From positions 30,479,577 to 30,543,576 of the forward strand of contig NC_084462.1 of NCBI RefSeq assembly GCF_027409185.1: a stretch of 64,000 bases of DNA. Direction: 5' to 3'. The notes beneath the pieces are model-generated. The model did not search any database. It saw only the letters and a program-made list of their open reading frames with translations, and was not told the origin of the DNA. The translations under genes and the position numbers were made by a program. Shown here in pieces: positions 44,051-56,695 of the stretch. Source of the stretch: Cynocephalus volans. Its lineage: Eukaryota > Chordata > Mammalia > Dermoptera > Cynocephalidae. Each line of letters begins with the position of its first letter. The first letter of the stretch is position 1.

Positions 44051-44487
44051 TGCATTAGTCCATTTCTGTTGCTTATAACAAAATACCTAGAACTGGGTAA
44101 TTTATGAAGAAAATGAAATTTATTGCTTACAGTTTCAGAGGCTAGGAAGTCCAAAGATCAGGGAAGACATCTGGTGAAGGCTTTCTTTGGTGGTGACTTC
44201 AGTGACAGCACGGTATTACGTTCCGAAAATGGTGGAGCAAAGAGAGAAACCAACCTCCTCATTCACTCTCCTTCTAAAGCCCTCAGAACCACGCACTTGA
44301 CCACCATTTTCATTCACTTTCCATTCATTTTCCATTCACTACGGCATGGTCATACAATCTAATCACCTCTTCAAGGCCCCACCTTTCGATTACCATAATA
44401 GGATTTCCCAGCCTCTTAACCCTGTCACAGTGGGAATTAAGTTCCTAACATGAAATTTGGGGGACACAATTCAATCAATCCGCAGCA
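44051..44487 (-). mobile_element. MST-type ERVL-MaLR LTR (copy D, antisense)
   Basis: Starts 'tgcattagtccatttctgttgcttataac' and ends in 'ggacacaattcaatcaatccgcagca', with the landmarks of copies A-C in between. It carries a small local expansion, 'cattttcattcactttccattcattttccattcacta' (about 44302-44341). Confidence 0.88.
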
Positions 44488-44615
44488 GATGCTATGTCCA
44501 CAGTGGATTTCTCATTGACTGTGGTCATCCCCTGTCCATCTCTGTAGTTCCAGTGGATAGAATAATTCCTGACCCAGGGTATGTAACAATAAATGTTGAA
44601 TAAATCCATGCTCCA

Positions 44616-45654
44616 AATTGCCCATCCCACCCTTATGTTGCTGAGAAAGAAGCCATTCCTTCATACTCTGCTACATTTTTACTCCGAAATAGTGAGAGAG
44701 ACAGGAAATGGACTGGAGGGTGGGGGTTGAAAGGAGGACATTAAACTCTCTGGAATTTTCCCAGCATCCTGAAGACCAGAAGCTCCAGGGGTACCACTTT
44801 GACTTTCTGGATCATTCTAAAGTGGGCTCTCTACCTCATTCGGAAAATCCTATGAGGATGTACTGAAAATAAATAGCCGTTGGATTCTCCCAGTATTGAG
44901 CTATTTTGGTGCACTCCTGCTCCTGAGCACAGAGATTGTATATAGTGAAATAAAAGGAAAGCATGTGTAAAAGCCCTGGTTATTCAGAGGGGGGGGTGAG
45001 ACTTAAAAACTCTCCAGAAAGCCTTCAGCACTGTAACTAAATGTTAATGTTTAAAGACATCACAATATTTCAGGAAGCCATTGGTAGTGCCACACTAAAA
45101 GCTCATTCTAGTTTTAAAGAGAAATATTTGACTTGGAGGAACGGGCCCCATGCTGGCTCCAAGATAAACTTTCCTAGCTCTCTCAGGCCAATTTTAATGC
45201 TAAGAGCAGCTCTATCTAAGTAAAAGTTCATTTTTGAGAGCCAAGCTGTGAATTATGCTACAGGCTGAGCTGAGCAGTCGGTCTTTTGCTGATGAAGGCA
45301 GAAGCCAGAATACGACGCAGAAGTTGGGGGGAGCCAGGGACTTCCAAAGGGGATTATCACAGAAGGTCAGACTAATTAAATCGAGAGAAGTCACCAGAGA
45401 GCTGGAGCTCCCACACACACCATCTTCAAATTCTCTGACACATGCAGGGATTGATAAGAAAAAGAGGGTTGAATTGCCACTTTCATCTGCCTGGAAGGAC
45501 AACAGTCAACCCAGTAAAACTTCCAGTATTTGTTTAAACCCAGGTGGGGCGGGAAGGATTGAAACGGCTGCCAATTCCTAATTATGCAGTTGAATCAGAG
45601 GCAGCGAGAGCGAGAGACCAAATCCGGTCGTCTCTCCGGTTAGCCATTTAACCT
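44616..45654. other. Unassigned DNA
   Basis: No named repeat or gene. Opposite-strand frames of 96 and 108 codons (45212-45581) overlap each other and show no domain. Confidence 0.4.
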
Positions 45655-46235
45655 ACAGGTGTTGCTCCCCTACTATGTGCAGGGCATGGCCCTGGGAGCA
45701 AGGGATAAAACAAACAAGAGGAGCTCACAATTAATAAATGTTTATGTGATAATATTATGCAATGTGACCGATGCTCTAACAGAGTTATCTAAAGACTGTA
45801 AGGAGCATTTGGGGTGGGATGGGGTGTCTCTAACTGCCTAAGTAGTGTCAGGGCTGGCTTCATAAAGGAGGCAGCACCTGAGCAGGCCCTCAAGAGGAAG
45901 CTGAATTCTCCAGTTGGTGCGTGGAAGAAGACAAGTGAGGGCGAAGCCAAGCACGTGCAAAGGTCAGGAGGCTGGAAACCAAGACCTCTTGCGTAGTCCA
46001 GAACTGCAGAGAGGGTGGAATTACGTGGAATCTGTGCTGAGGAATTCTGGAGGTAGGACTGATAAGGCAGTTTGCTGTCAGACCCTGCAGGACCTTGAAC
46101 TCCACATAAAAGCATTTAGAATTCGTCTCATAGGCAGTGGGGAGCCATTAAAGATGGTAAAATGTGACATAATCCAAAATGCAATTGAGAAAGATCACTT
46201 GGCCACTAACGGAAGATGGAAGAGACATGTGGGGA
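45655..46235 (-). repeat. L2 LINE 3' region (antisense)
   Basis: Begins with the antisense 3' end 'tgctcccctactatgtgcagggcatggccctgggagcaagggataaaac', then '...gtgcaaaggtcaggaggctgg', 'aggaccttgaactcc' and 'cagtggggagccattaaagatgg'. A long, orderly L2 copy. Confidence 0.75.
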
Positions 46236-47679
46236 AGGATCTCTTTCCAAAGGTGCAACCAGTGAGTGCCTGAGTGCAGGGTCTGAGCAGCACCCTCCCT
46301 CTGGCCTCGTGTGTCCCGTGTCCTGCAAGCTCACAGCAGGGATGCCATTCAGCAGGCAGCTCCCGAGAGCCACCGTGTGTGCCCAGCTCTGTGTCGTCTG
46401 CTCTCAGGGTCTCAGGGACATGGCAGTGCACATCTCTGTCGAGTTTCAGTAACATCCCATCGGTAGCTTGAAATTGGCCATGGTGGGAGGCTTTACACCA
46501 CAGAGATCTGCAAATGCTACCAACCAGGGCTCTTCTTCTCTTCCAGAAAGCCATTTATTAAACATTTTACCAGCACAGCACATGAAAAGACTCAGTCTCA
46601 GCCCTCCATGAAAGCAATGTCTACTTGAAGAGAAGGAGCCAGTTCATGTGAAATGAATTCCATTTAGAGTTCAGCCCCCCCTGGGGATGAAGGAGTCACG
46701 GAGCACCAGGGGGAAGAAAACACAAGACCCTGGAGAGCGACAGCCAGGTGTTCCTCATCTCTGACCCAGCCATTCTCACCCAAGCTTGGCTTTAACCAGT
46801 TAGGTCCCATCTGGCACTAGTTATCATCACTAGTGATCTCCAACTATGGTCCTCAGAGGAGACAGTGTCCTCAAAATAAAGCATGCTGTCGGAGCCCTGC
46901 AGAACTACAGACTTAGAAAGAGCCTCTGAGAGAGAATACAGCCCAAATCCCTTGCTTTGTTCATACATAAAATGGGGCACCGACTTGTTGAGACTTATGC
47001 AAGGCCTCAAAACTATTAACAGCGAAGTGGGAAATTGAATACAGCTGTCCTCTCATGGAGCACACTCCGGTGCACCCATCACTCTCACATTTGTAAAAGA
47101 GTGTGCCGCCCTGCCAGCCTCCCCTTCCTTAGATCCTCGGGAAGCATGTTTTGTACAGTGTTGTCCAGGACTGGCATAGTCTTCCTGTCTTCAGTAATCC
47201 TGGGAATCCCTGACATCCAGGAAAGGCATGTTGATGCTCCAAATGTTAACTGCATGGAGATGTAATCAATAACTTATAAAAGCATCACATCGGGAAATAC
47301 ACACGCAGGCTGTCTTCTGAGGATCCATGAGGAGTTCAGGCCGTCGGTCCCGGGCCGAGTACCCAGGACGTGGGAGCAGGCTGGGAAAGGCTGCTGAGAG
47401 CAGCACATGGGATGAGAGAGCCCAGAGGTCAGCACCCAAGGACGACAGCAGAATCAAGAACTAAGCAGATGGTCCGAACTTCACATCAGCCCAAAAGGAC
47501 CAGAACAGAGGAGTCCAGAATGACACAGGTGGACTAAAGAAGAGCAAATGGAGGGGAGGAGGCACAGCTGTAAGAGTGGCCTGGGACCTGAGTCACAGCC
47601 TCTGAAGTTTTCACCAAACACCCAGAGCTTAAACTGTGGCTTCCTGGAATGTGGATCTCATAGCCCATGACGTTTTCCT
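46236..47679. other. Unassigned DNA
   Basis: No gene. 46970-47035 ('tgttgagacttatgcaaggcctcaaaactattaacagcgaagtggg') is a faint antisense MIR trace. The rest I cannot assign. Confidence 0.35.
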
Positions 47680-47827
47680 AAAAAGATTTTTGGGGGGCAG
47701 GGAGAAGGGGACTGCCAGTTAGCTCATTTGGTTAGAGTGCAGTGCTGATAACACCAAGGTCATGGGTTCGGATCCCCTTACTGGCCAGCTGCCAAAAATT
47801 TAAAAAGAAAAAAAAGATTTGGGGGGC
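47680..47827 (+). mobile_element. CYN-type SINE, single tRNA-Ile-like unit, with target duplication
   Basis: Body 47699-47810 on the plus strand, flanked by 'aaaaagattt(tt)ggggggc' at 47680-47698 and 47811-47827, identical except for two T. The tRNA-like part starts at about 47711 ('actgccagttagctc'), with an A box (tagctcatttg, 47720-47730) and a B box (ggttcggatcc, 47765-47775). 'gctgataacaccaaggtc' is the anticodon region of a tRNA-Ile (anticodon GAT within 'ctgataac'). A short A-rich tail ends it. This is the monomer form, unlike the copies at 6.5 and 59.7 kb. Confidence 0.9.
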
Positions 47828-49059
47828 TAAAAGAGCTTTCTCAACTTTCTCCTTTCAACTTTCTTTCAACTTTCTCCTTTGCTGAAGCAGAACTTTTAAA
47901 AAAAAAAAAAAAAGAAAACACCACCAACAAAAAAGCTAGCACCATTTAATGAGAACACCCGAAATATAGAAAGAACAGTTTCTCAGAATAAAGGACACTC
48001 ATTTAACTTGACTACATGTAGCTCAAAGCAAACATAAAAAACACACTACATTAGCCATAATTTTGCTCACTGCACCACAGACTGCTGGTCTAGACCACGT
48101 GGGAGGAAGCCCAAAGCCACTCTGGACATGTGTGGAACCACCCAATTCCTACGCGTGCATGTCCTTTTCCTCACAGTGTCTGAAGCAGGAGCCTTCCCTC
48201 AGGTCATTTGCTCCAGCACCGGGAGGTGAGCACCATTGCTAGTCCTTCCAGAAACCCTTAACCCTCTCCCACTCACAGCACCTTGAGCCTGGACAGCGCT
48301 GCTGTGCCATCCACTGCTCACGCCTGACAGCCTAATGTAGGAAGAAGGAAGAAACCCCCGTGCCTGTGCTTTGCGGAAGACCATCTTTGCTCCTCTGACT
48401 TTCACATGTTAGAGATCTCATCTATGGAAAGACATTCACTGGCTCTCTCTGTGCGGATGGATGTAGTAAATTCATAAAACATGACCTCAAGGCTCAAAGG
48501 CTCCTAAAGCTTTGGGTCTGTGCTGTGCTGGTGCTTGAGCTTAAAACTTGGATGAATGTGTGACATCTCCACAGTCACAGAGAGAAGGGAAAAAAGGCGT
48601 CCCTGGGCCCGTGAACATGTCCACACACTGTAGATCTGCAGGCCTTGGTAAGTTAAAAAATCCTGAAATGTCACTTACAAAAGAGCCCTTTGGGATGACC
48701 TAGTCCAGGACTCACAAAGAAGTTTTGTCTCACATGTGCGCCAGTTGGTAGGGGTGGCTGCCTGGGGTGCTGGGGAGATATGAGTCTGGGTCTGGGCTCA
48801 AAGGAGAGAAAATGCTGGGGTGGAATTAGTTTTGACTGCTGTGGATGCTGGAAGAAGAAAGGCAGCACTTATGGGGGACCCAGGCAAACTCCCTTGTCAT
48901 ATGAGGGAAAGCAAGGCAGGGAAGTTACTCCTCCAGGACACCCAGCTCATCAGGGTTACATCTGTTCTCCTGCTCTCTGCATTGGCCACTGTCCATCTGT
49001 CATGTTGTCTTAAGGGACCTCATTCTCTTCTTGGTCCCTGTTTTCTCAGATCACCCACT
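47828..49059. other. Unassigned DNA; local CTTT-rich repeat and poly(A) run
   Basis: 'caactttctcctttcaactttctttcaactttctccttt' (47842-47880) is a short internal repeat. A run of A at 47898-47914 follows. Beyond these I recognise nothing. Confidence 0.4.
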
Positions 49060-49460
49060 TGAACCCTGTATGACCCCTGCCAGCAATTCCCCCTTCCAGG
49101 CCTTTCTTTCTCCTCCTATAATAGCCTGAAAATTCAGAGTCTACTGAGCCCCACCTGCTCCATGGGTCCCTCTCAGGGAGTTCTGTTTCTGAATTCCAGC
49201 CCACCCGACTCAAGCTGCTCTGTGGACAGCAGGTTTCTGAGCTGACACACGCATCTCTTTAACTTGGGCCTCTGTGCCTTTGCCTAGATTGGCACATTCC
49301 AGGCTTATTACCACCTCTTCACCTTCTATGACATTTACTGCACTTGACTTAATACTTGAGTTGTAGCTATTCCCCTATCTATGAACAGTGAGGTTCTTTA
49401 GAGAAGCAGCTGGGTTTCTGTCTACTACACAGTGCCTAACACAGGGCACAGAATAAATAG
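49060..49460 (+). repeat. L2 LINE 3' region (sense)
   Basis: 'ttctatgacatttactgcacttgacttaatacttgag', 'gtgaggttctttagagaagcagctgggtttctgtc', 'cacagtgcctaacacagggcacagaataaatag' is a sense L2 3' end. Confidence 0.6.
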
Positions 49461-49855
49461 CTGTGCAGTGGGAAGACGAGAGGACATCATTTATCCTCAT
49501 GGTACTCTTGTACCTCGGGACTTCAAACACAAAGCACGATTTTTAAACCTAACAGATGGGTGCATGTCACAGCCTCCTTGCTGTGGGACGCCACCCCACC
49601 TGCACTGGGGAAGTCCCCATGTTCTCTCCCAGGTTCTGTCCATGTTTGCATCACAACCCTTCCTCCCTCTGTTTGCTTCATGCAGTGGTTTTCAATGTTT
49701 ATTTTAGCAGCAGCATTCTTGGATCAAGTGAACTCTTTCACCAAAGCCTAAAGACAAAACAGTGAAAAGCCCAGGCGCAGTAGGCAGGTGAGGGTTTCCT
49801 GCGTGGACTCCTCCTTGCTACTTTCGGCAGTCCCAGGTCCCTAGAGGTCAGTGGA
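49461..49855. other. Unassigned DNA
   Basis: Short unassigned stretch with three overlapping plus frames that share no recognisable protein. Confidence 0.35.
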
Positions 49856-51125
49856 CCTCCAGGATCCTCCCACTTGAGCTTTTCTCTCCATTATCTCTTC
49901 CTCCAGCCCACCCATGCTCAGCTGCCAGCCTCACACGAACACTGCTCTGATCCTATCACCCTTCCAACCTGCTGCTCTCTGGGCCATCAGGTCCAAGTCC
50001 TTCCTCCTTGCTCCAAGACATGGATGAATTTGGTCGCAGGTCCAGCTTAGCCCCACTCCTCCCTCGGGCCATGTCACTTGGCTTCACCCCACTCCTCTGC
50101 CTGCTGCTTTCACTGGTGGGGCTGCCAAGCCCGGGCTGCTCACCCACAGCCGCTCCTTACCATGTGCCGCATCCACCCCACCCAGCCCCCAGCTGCTCCT
50201 CCTCGGGATCCCACTGCCCTGCACCACCTCTCCAGCATGCCAACATCCAGACAGCCACCTGCATCCTCCCTCTCCCTCACCCTGCACATCCAACCAACAT
50301 CGAGTCCTAGGATCTGACATCGTAAATGTATCTCGAACCCTGCCCTCCCCACTGTCACAGCCACAACCTTCCTCCGGACTCTTACTCTCTCAAGGATTCC
50401 TGGAAAAGCCTCCTGATGGGTCTCCCTGCCTCACCAGTCCACCTTGTCTGGAACTGCAGAGCCAACCATCCAAACGCAGCCCCCTACCATGGCACCCCCC
50501 TGCTTAAATCCTTTCAACAGCACCCACTGGCCTTATGTGAAAGTCCACACTCCTCAGCTGAGTATAAAAGGCTCTTCGTCCTCTGGCCCCCATCTCCCTT
50601 TCCAGCTTCATCTACCACTTCCCCAGGCCCAGCCAGCTGCTCAGCCATCCTAAACCTCTTTCCATGGGATCTTCTCTCCCACATCAGAGCAGCTGACATT
50701 CCACCAGTACGTACCAGTACACAGAATCAGCTGGTGAACAGCCACAAGCCCAAGCCCCTGAGAGCCTCCTGCTCACCAGCTCTCCCCCACACACACCTCC
50801 AGCAATTACAGGGTGAATATCTGGCCCAGCAAGCAGCCAACTTGTTAATCACCTTGGCTGTCAGCCCTCTCTCACCCAGACTGCCCTTATCCCCAGACCC
50901 TGATGTCCCTACTTCTCCCCCATGATGTCGCTACCCCCACCCTGGAGCAAGGCAGGGACCCCTCCAGCATCGTGCGGTCACTCCCTTCTCTGTTTCCCAC
51001 AGACACTGCTTTGTGCTTCTATTATGCAGCATGTCCTGTTGCATTGTGATTTCCTACTGTCTCTCTCTCTCACTCAGCCACTGCTCATTCACATAATAGA
51101 TGCCCAGTAAGTGCTTGGTGAAATT
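49856..51125 (+). repeat. L2 LINE sequence (sense), two overlapping or tandem copies
   Basis: 49856-50300 is decayed, C-rich L2-like text ('gctgcctgctctctgggcc...caagacatgg'). 50390-51125 is clearer: 'gcctcctgatgggtctccctgcctc', 'cccctgcttaaatcctttcaacagcacccactgg', 'tctggcccccatctccctttccagcttcatctacc', and the tail 'atagatgcccagtaagtgcttggtgaaattgg'. The 199-codon frame (50326-50925) is an L2 artefact. Confidence 0.7.
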
Positions 51126-51840
51126 GGCCTTTTTAGCAATTTAGAAAAGTCTTTACATCCTCCTTAAAGCTCTTCCAACTCCTCTCATACCCACAGTCCT
51201 AGCCCTTCCCACATCTCCTACCTCCACAGGGCTTACTTTGTGTAGAGCTAGGTACACAGTAGGTGCTCAATAAGTCCTATTTTTAGGGCTAATATGTATG
51301 TACCCCTCCCCCCAAAATGAGGATATAACAGCTCCTCTTAGCTGAAATAAAGGGATCCAGCTGAGACCAAGGAAATCAGGAGATAGCTGCCAAAAACAGC
51401 TAAGCACAGTCATCCAGCACGAGGAGCCAGGAACCGCTCACTCGCTGCAGCTCTGTGCTTGGAGGAGGAGCACTCACTGGTCCCCCTCCTCCGCCCTCTC
51501 AAAGCTCTTCCTCCTGCCCTGAGATCCCAAATAAGGCAGCCCAGAGCCCAGGCTAGAGGAAGATAAAGGAGGGGATCAAGCAAGGCTCTTGTTTCAGCCA
51601 CGCAGTGCTATGTGTTTTTTTTAAGGAGAGAATCAGAAGAATGTCTTTTCTCTTCCAGAGACGAGCACAGGCAAATCACCCAGCTGTCCTGCCTTCCACA
51701 GATTTCTCCTAACCAGCCTCCAAACACAGGCAGAGGTGGCAGGAGGCTCATCTGCCTCCAATCTGAGGCCAGGAACAGCTCAATGTCCCCTGTCGCCTGT
51801 CCTTCCTGGACGTGCTAGAGAGAGAGTAAGAGCAGGAGAG
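51126..51840. other. Short LINE-end trace then unassigned DNA
   Basis: 51180-51285 ends 'gagctaggtacacagtaggtgctcaataagtcc', a typical L2/MIR 3' tail. The rest, to 51840, I cannot assign. Confidence 0.4.
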
Positions 51841-52020
51841 AAGAAGGACACACCAGCAGCCACCACAGGCCAGCACTCTGCCAGGTGCTTTGCAGGTGTC
51901 TGCTCCCTGAACCATGAAAACAGCTCTCTGAGCTTGCTCTCACTCCTGGCTTAAAGCAGAGGAACCTGAGATTTGGGGAAGTTCTTCGATTTGCCTATGA
52001 GCCAAGGGCTGGCCACTGAT
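51841..52020 (-). repeat. MIR SINE fragment (antisense)
   Basis: 'ggccagcactctgccaggtgctttgcaggtgtctgctccctgaaccatgaaaacagctctctgagcttgc' then 'agcagaggaacctgagatttggggaag' is a decayed antisense MIR. Confidence 0.5.
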
Positions 52021-52339
52021 GGAGCTGACCCTGGAAGCCAAGACATCTGGTAGTGATTCCAGATGGCTCTCTGGGGCACTGCCCCCTCCCTCCCTCCCTT
52101 CCTTTGGATTTCCCCAAGTCTCCAGCAGGACCAAGCTTTGCTTGACATCCTGTCGCTCTCCCTGCTTTCTGCTTGGTGAAGCAGGTCCATGTGTGGCTTC
52201 TCATCATCAGGGAGTTGACTCGGTCACATGCACACAGCACATCTCACAAGGTCACAGCTACAGATTAGCGGTGGATGGGGATTAGCACTGTCTGCAGGGG
52301 CCCAGGGCAAGCGGAGCCCTAGAATCGCCCCTTGTTGGA

Positions 52340-52550
52340 ACATCTGCTCAAAATGTCACCTGCAATGACCAGGCCCTCCTTGGCTCCCTATCTGGTATTG
52401 CCCCCACTCATCCCCCTCACCCTCTGTCTATCACAACACACTTTTATTTTCTCCTTAGCCCTTACCACGGTCTGGTATTACTCTTACCCAGGTATTTCCC
52501 TGTTTAGTATCTATTCGCCCCACTGGAATGTAAAGCCAGCTGCGACCGAG
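52340..52550 (+). repeat. L2 LINE 3' fragment (sense)
   Basis: 'tcaaaatgtcacctgcaatgaccagg', 'acttttattttctccttagcccttaccacggtctggtattac', 'cgccccactggaatgtaaag' is sense L2. Confidence 0.65.
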
Positions 52551-55405
52551 GAGCTCGCTGAACAGACCAGAACCCCGGGTCGGCTTATTCCACAGGGCGG
52601 GGAGTTCTTCCCCTAGACCATCTCCCCACCATGTCTCCCTGCTTCTCCATCCACCTGGCCTGAGATGCATGGACGTATTCACCTAACATGGAGCTGGTCT
52701 CAGCTCAGCCAGCGTCTGCCTCTGAGAGATCCCTCCAGAAGACAGAAGCACCGGCCTAGGTCCCAAGAGCCACAGCATAACAGGGAAGGGGACCTCCCTA
52801 CAAAGCTGCTCACCCAAGATGCCAGTGCCCTGGCTGTGGCACGCTCCATCACACAGAAGGAGGCACTGCCCCTTCCCACTTTCCGCCAACTGATGGTCGC
52901 CAGTTGTAGGTATTTGGTCTTAAGTTTAGAGCAGTGTTTGAAAGTGCAGTTACTAGAGTGCTTGCCCAAAATGCAGATTCCAGGGCGCTGAACTTCCAAT
53001 TCTGATATTTTGTGACCTTGAAATCTTTCCTTCTTAACTGGACTTCCAGGAAAGAGCAACCAGAGAGTTGATTAGTCCCTGCTTTCTGGAGAGGAAAGGA
53101 CACCTAAAAACAGATCAGCCCTCATTGCTCATGGACAAGTCATTGGCCCTGGTGACTTAGAGCATGCTTATACAAATGACTCCTGGACCAATGTCATTTG
53201 AAAAACCCCTGCACTGTTATTTTCTGAGGGATCAGACAGCTCAGTCACCCACCCCCACTGAGGGGACATGGTCACACAGCAAAAGGCTCCCACCTACCCA
53301 TGGTCATCCTGCAATTTGCTGCTTCTGCTCATGCTCACCATTTCCTTCTCACTGGGGCTCCAAAATCTACATGTGCGTGGGATTAAACAGTTAACGCCCA
53401 GTGGAGAAATCAGATCAGGCCAGCAGCTATTGCCTGTCATTTATTTCTGGGGACTGTGTAGCCTGGATGTCTTGAAATACACCATTCAGAAAGAGCTCAT
53501 TCAGCCTCTGCTCCCTTCCAGAAGCCAAACTCTCTGGTTTGGAGGGAACAGATGCCCATGACAAGGTCTCTTCAGCTATGCACACAACCATATGCCTGCT
53601 TTCTGCTTCATCTCATACACTTGTTTTATCTTCAAGTGGGGAAGCTGGACTGTACAACCTCAGTTCACAGTCCTCCCAGCACTGTCGTAATTTAGGTACC
53701 ATGGAAATTCACAGTAGGTGCTGAAGAAACCACAAGCCACAGTCACCCCTACCAAGATCCCAAACTTATCAGGAAGCAACAGACTAAATCCTTGACACAT
53801 CCCAAAACTGCTCACTGGTGGTGATCTTTCACAGCCCAGACTGATGACATGGAGATCATCCCATGGACAAGCATAGCATGGATTCCCAGCAACCTGTGTC
53901 CAGAAGAAATCTCTGGCTCCTCTCTTTCTCCCATAGAAGTACCACCTGTCCCCAGATGGCTGCCATGGCTCCCCTCATCCTGGAGCCTCCAGATGTGGTC
54001 CACTCTCATACTGAGAATTCCACCAAGAATGTGATTCCTGGCCGTCCACCATCTCTTTCTCACTCCCGCAATTTAATTCATCAAGTGTGGTTATTGATGG
54101 CAAGTCTACTTTTATGGTGATCTTGGATGTACCACCTCTTTCCCACTGCAAAGTAGAAAAGGACAGGAGAGCCACCTAGTTAGAGGAAAGAACTCATGGA
54201 AGTGTTTCTTAAGAGTCAGTCAATCAGAGATACCCCTGGCTTCATATACACTATGCAAAATGGAAGTATATCAACGTAGCTCTTTATTCTTTTCTTTCCC
54301 TCACAGATCTGGGGCGTGGTTGAAATGGCGCTGTATTTCACACCTGCATCTCTCTCCCCAGCACATGCTGTGTGTCTAGCTTTTGCAGTCACTAGCCACA
54401 GAGGCATCATGCACCTGGCATTCTACTCTCTCTGTTTTCGCCTTTCCAGCCAAGAATTCCAGCCTTATGTACCTGCTCCCCACTAACGAACGCTTTCTTG
54501 AATGTAACTTGACAACCCAATTCAGTTCAATCCACAAGCATTATATTTCCATTCAGCAAATTTATACCTCTCAGTCTGCAATTAAGAAGGAAATATGGTC
54601 CATGTACCCCCTACGTGTTACAGCAGGAAGAAAAATGTTTATAGCTGGCTTAAAGTGAGAACTCTCAGCAAGCTAAGATCCAAAATTCAGACCACAAGCA
54701 GAGTTTGCCCTTCTCTAAGTGGTTTCCACTCTGGCCAAGTGTGCCTTCTTCCTGTCCTTCATGTCAGGACCTTCCCAGCCAGCCACCTCTGTATGAAGGA
54801 GAAATCCAAGGGCAAGTGGGCCCTAACTCCAACACACTGCCTGTCTACATATGTCACTAGCATCCATGCACTGACCCAGAGTCTCATCCCCATCAATAGC
54901 TCTTTTGCTCGTGGTTTTGCAAACTCTGCTGCCAAAGGCCATGGCAGATGTGAACAACAGCAACTGTCTGGTGTTTCTCTAAGCTACCCAGGCTGCCCAT
55001 TCCTCATGCTTATGAGAAGTGTCTGAATGACAGACACCTCCACTGGCGCCAATCCGGCTAAGCCTCCTCTTCTAGTCCCCCCCTTCCCCCACCCCCCTGT
55101 CTGGGTCATGTTTCAAGTATTTTTGGTTACTGTGGCATGTTGCCTGTGAATGTTAAATATTCAGCAATCTTTGGGCTCCTCAGTGCTTTTGTGCAAATAG
55201 GTTGGCTTTGAGAAAAGAACAAACTGATCCGAATGAAAGGGAGGAACACAGCAAGGGAGCAGAGTCAACAGTTCCAATGAGGAAGAAGTCTCCCTATTCA
55301 ACAAGACATGCACACCACAAACACAACACAGCGAGGGGAGCCCACGTGCATCTTTATGCAAGACGGGGCGGTGCAGGCTGGGCGAGGGTGAGAGCTCTGG
55401 ACGGG
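52551..55405. other. Unassigned DNA, the longest such stretch but one
   Basis: No recognised repeat except a possible MER5A trace at about 52930-53000 ('gcagttactagagtgcttgcccaaaatgcagattccaggg'). Open frames of up to 143 codons (54595-55026) occur in several phases on both strands. None shows a domain, and frame overlap argues against coding. Exons of a host gene could be hidden here, but nothing in the sequence demonstrates one. Confidence 0.4.
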
Positions 55406-55575
55406 GACCCCAGGAAATGAATCCTGCAGGGCCTTGGGCAAATATGAACCTTTCTGGGTCTTGGTGTCCTCTAAGGTAGAAATATTAGGACTGACTTGAC
55501 GGGGCAGTTTGTGAAGATTAAATGAAATGAGGCATGTGCTTGGCTCAATGAGTGTGAGCTCCAATTAGTAACCAA
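55406..55575 (+). repeat. MIR SINE fragment (sense)
   Basis: 'gggccttgggcaaatatgaacctttctgggtcttggtgtcctc', 'gtgaagattaaatgaaatgaggcatgtgcttggctc' is sense MIR. Confidence 0.6.
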
Positions 55576-55677
55576 AACACACTGCTAAAGGGAGACCTGA
55601 ACATTATCCAGAGGAAGACGTCATCTGCAGATATTTAAAATCTGGCAGTTCAAAAAGGGATGCATGTGCATGTGTTT

Positions 55678-55680
<3 letters not shown>

Positions 55681-55723
<43 letters not shown>
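55681..55723 (+). repeat. (CA)n microsatellite, about 43 bp
   Basis: An uninterrupted run of about 21 CA units, preceded by 'tgcatgtgcatgtgtt'. Confidence 0.97.
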
Positions 55724-55724
<1 letters not shown>

Positions 55725-55754
55725 CCTGTGTTCTTTGAAATAAACAACGATTAT

Positions 55755-56000
55755 CAAAATAACAGTGACACTGGTGACTATGTACCACACACTGTACAAT
55801 GCACTTTACACTCTTTTCATCTTCTAAGAAGACTTTGAGGGAATGACTGGGGTTTCATTTCACAGATGGGGCATTTGAGACTCAGAGAGGACAGGTAAGT
55901 TACCTGTGACTATGCAGTAGTTAGTGGCAGATCCCGGGGTCCAGCTCCAAGGCTGCCTGACACTCATGTGCAGGCTCTTATCACTACACTGCACAGCCTC
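55755..56000 (-). repeat. MIR SINE (antisense)
   Basis: 'tgactatgtaccacacactgtacaatgcactttacac', 'tttcacagatggggcatttgagactcagagaggacaggtaag', 'gtagttagtggcagatcccggggtccagc', 'ctcttatcactacactgcacagcctct' gives nearly the full antisense MIR. Confidence 0.85.
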
Positions 56001-56695
56001 TCTGTCTATGAGAGAAAAAGCTGCTGAGCACAAGTGGGAAATGCCCAACCAACATGGAATGCCTTTTTCGCAGATGTCAAATACATGAAAAAACTTTAAA
56101 CTTCAGTTTGGAAAGAGGTGGATTCCTCCTCGTTTGAGCTGCCAGTCTGTGCTGGCAACAAACATCTCCCAGCAGAAGTACCCAAATCTTTGTCCTACCT
56201 AGTGAATTCCCCTCCCCCACAAAGCAGCCCCAACAAACTGCCGAAGACTCTGTATTCCAGGGGTGCGACCTCTCTCCAGCGTGCAGAGGCAGCAAATGTA
56301 CTGCAGGAGCACAGGACACTCTCAAAGCACAGCCGCACGCCAGGCCTAATTAGCTTATTTTTACCTACATGGCTCCTCCCAGCAGTGTCCAATCCCTGCA
56401 GCCAAAAGGCTAAGAACCCGGCTGCCAGCATCTCTGCAGCAGCTTCTCGGAGCCTGTTCATAATTAATTTTAGAAAGGGCCTTGGCTTCCCATCCTCATT
56501 CCAAGTGCCTGATTCAGGTGAGGTCATGACAGTAATCATTGCCAAAGCTCTGTCCAATGGAGGAAGTGCTCACTGGTATGTGTGCATGTGTGTCCATGTA
56601 TGCATGTGCATGTGTGTGAGATAGAGAGAGGAGACACTCCCCAACACACAAACCTGCTAACAAGTGGGGCTTTCAGGCTTTTCAGACCCTGGACT
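56001..56695. other. Unassigned DNA
   Basis: A 168-codon plus frame (56118-56624) and a 120-codon minus frame overlap here. Neither has a domain I know. The plus frame ends in a TG-rich run (about 56576-56618), which inflates it. Confidence 0.4.

Noticed and set aside
47711-47785. Functional tRNA-Ile gene
   Set aside because: A and B boxes are present, but the acceptor stem does not close properly, the cloverleaf has mismatches, and an A-rich tail with a target duplication shows it is a SINE head.
50326-50925. A 199-codon plus-strand open frame, Pro/Ser-rich
   Set aside because: It lies in sense L2 LINE sequence, and the composition reflects the pyrimidine-rich L2 strand. The content does not match any conserved protein I know.
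55681-55723. CRISPR-like or other regular array
   Set aside because: It is a plain CA microsatellite. No spaced direct repeats of CRISPR type were seen anywhere, as expected for mammalian DNA.
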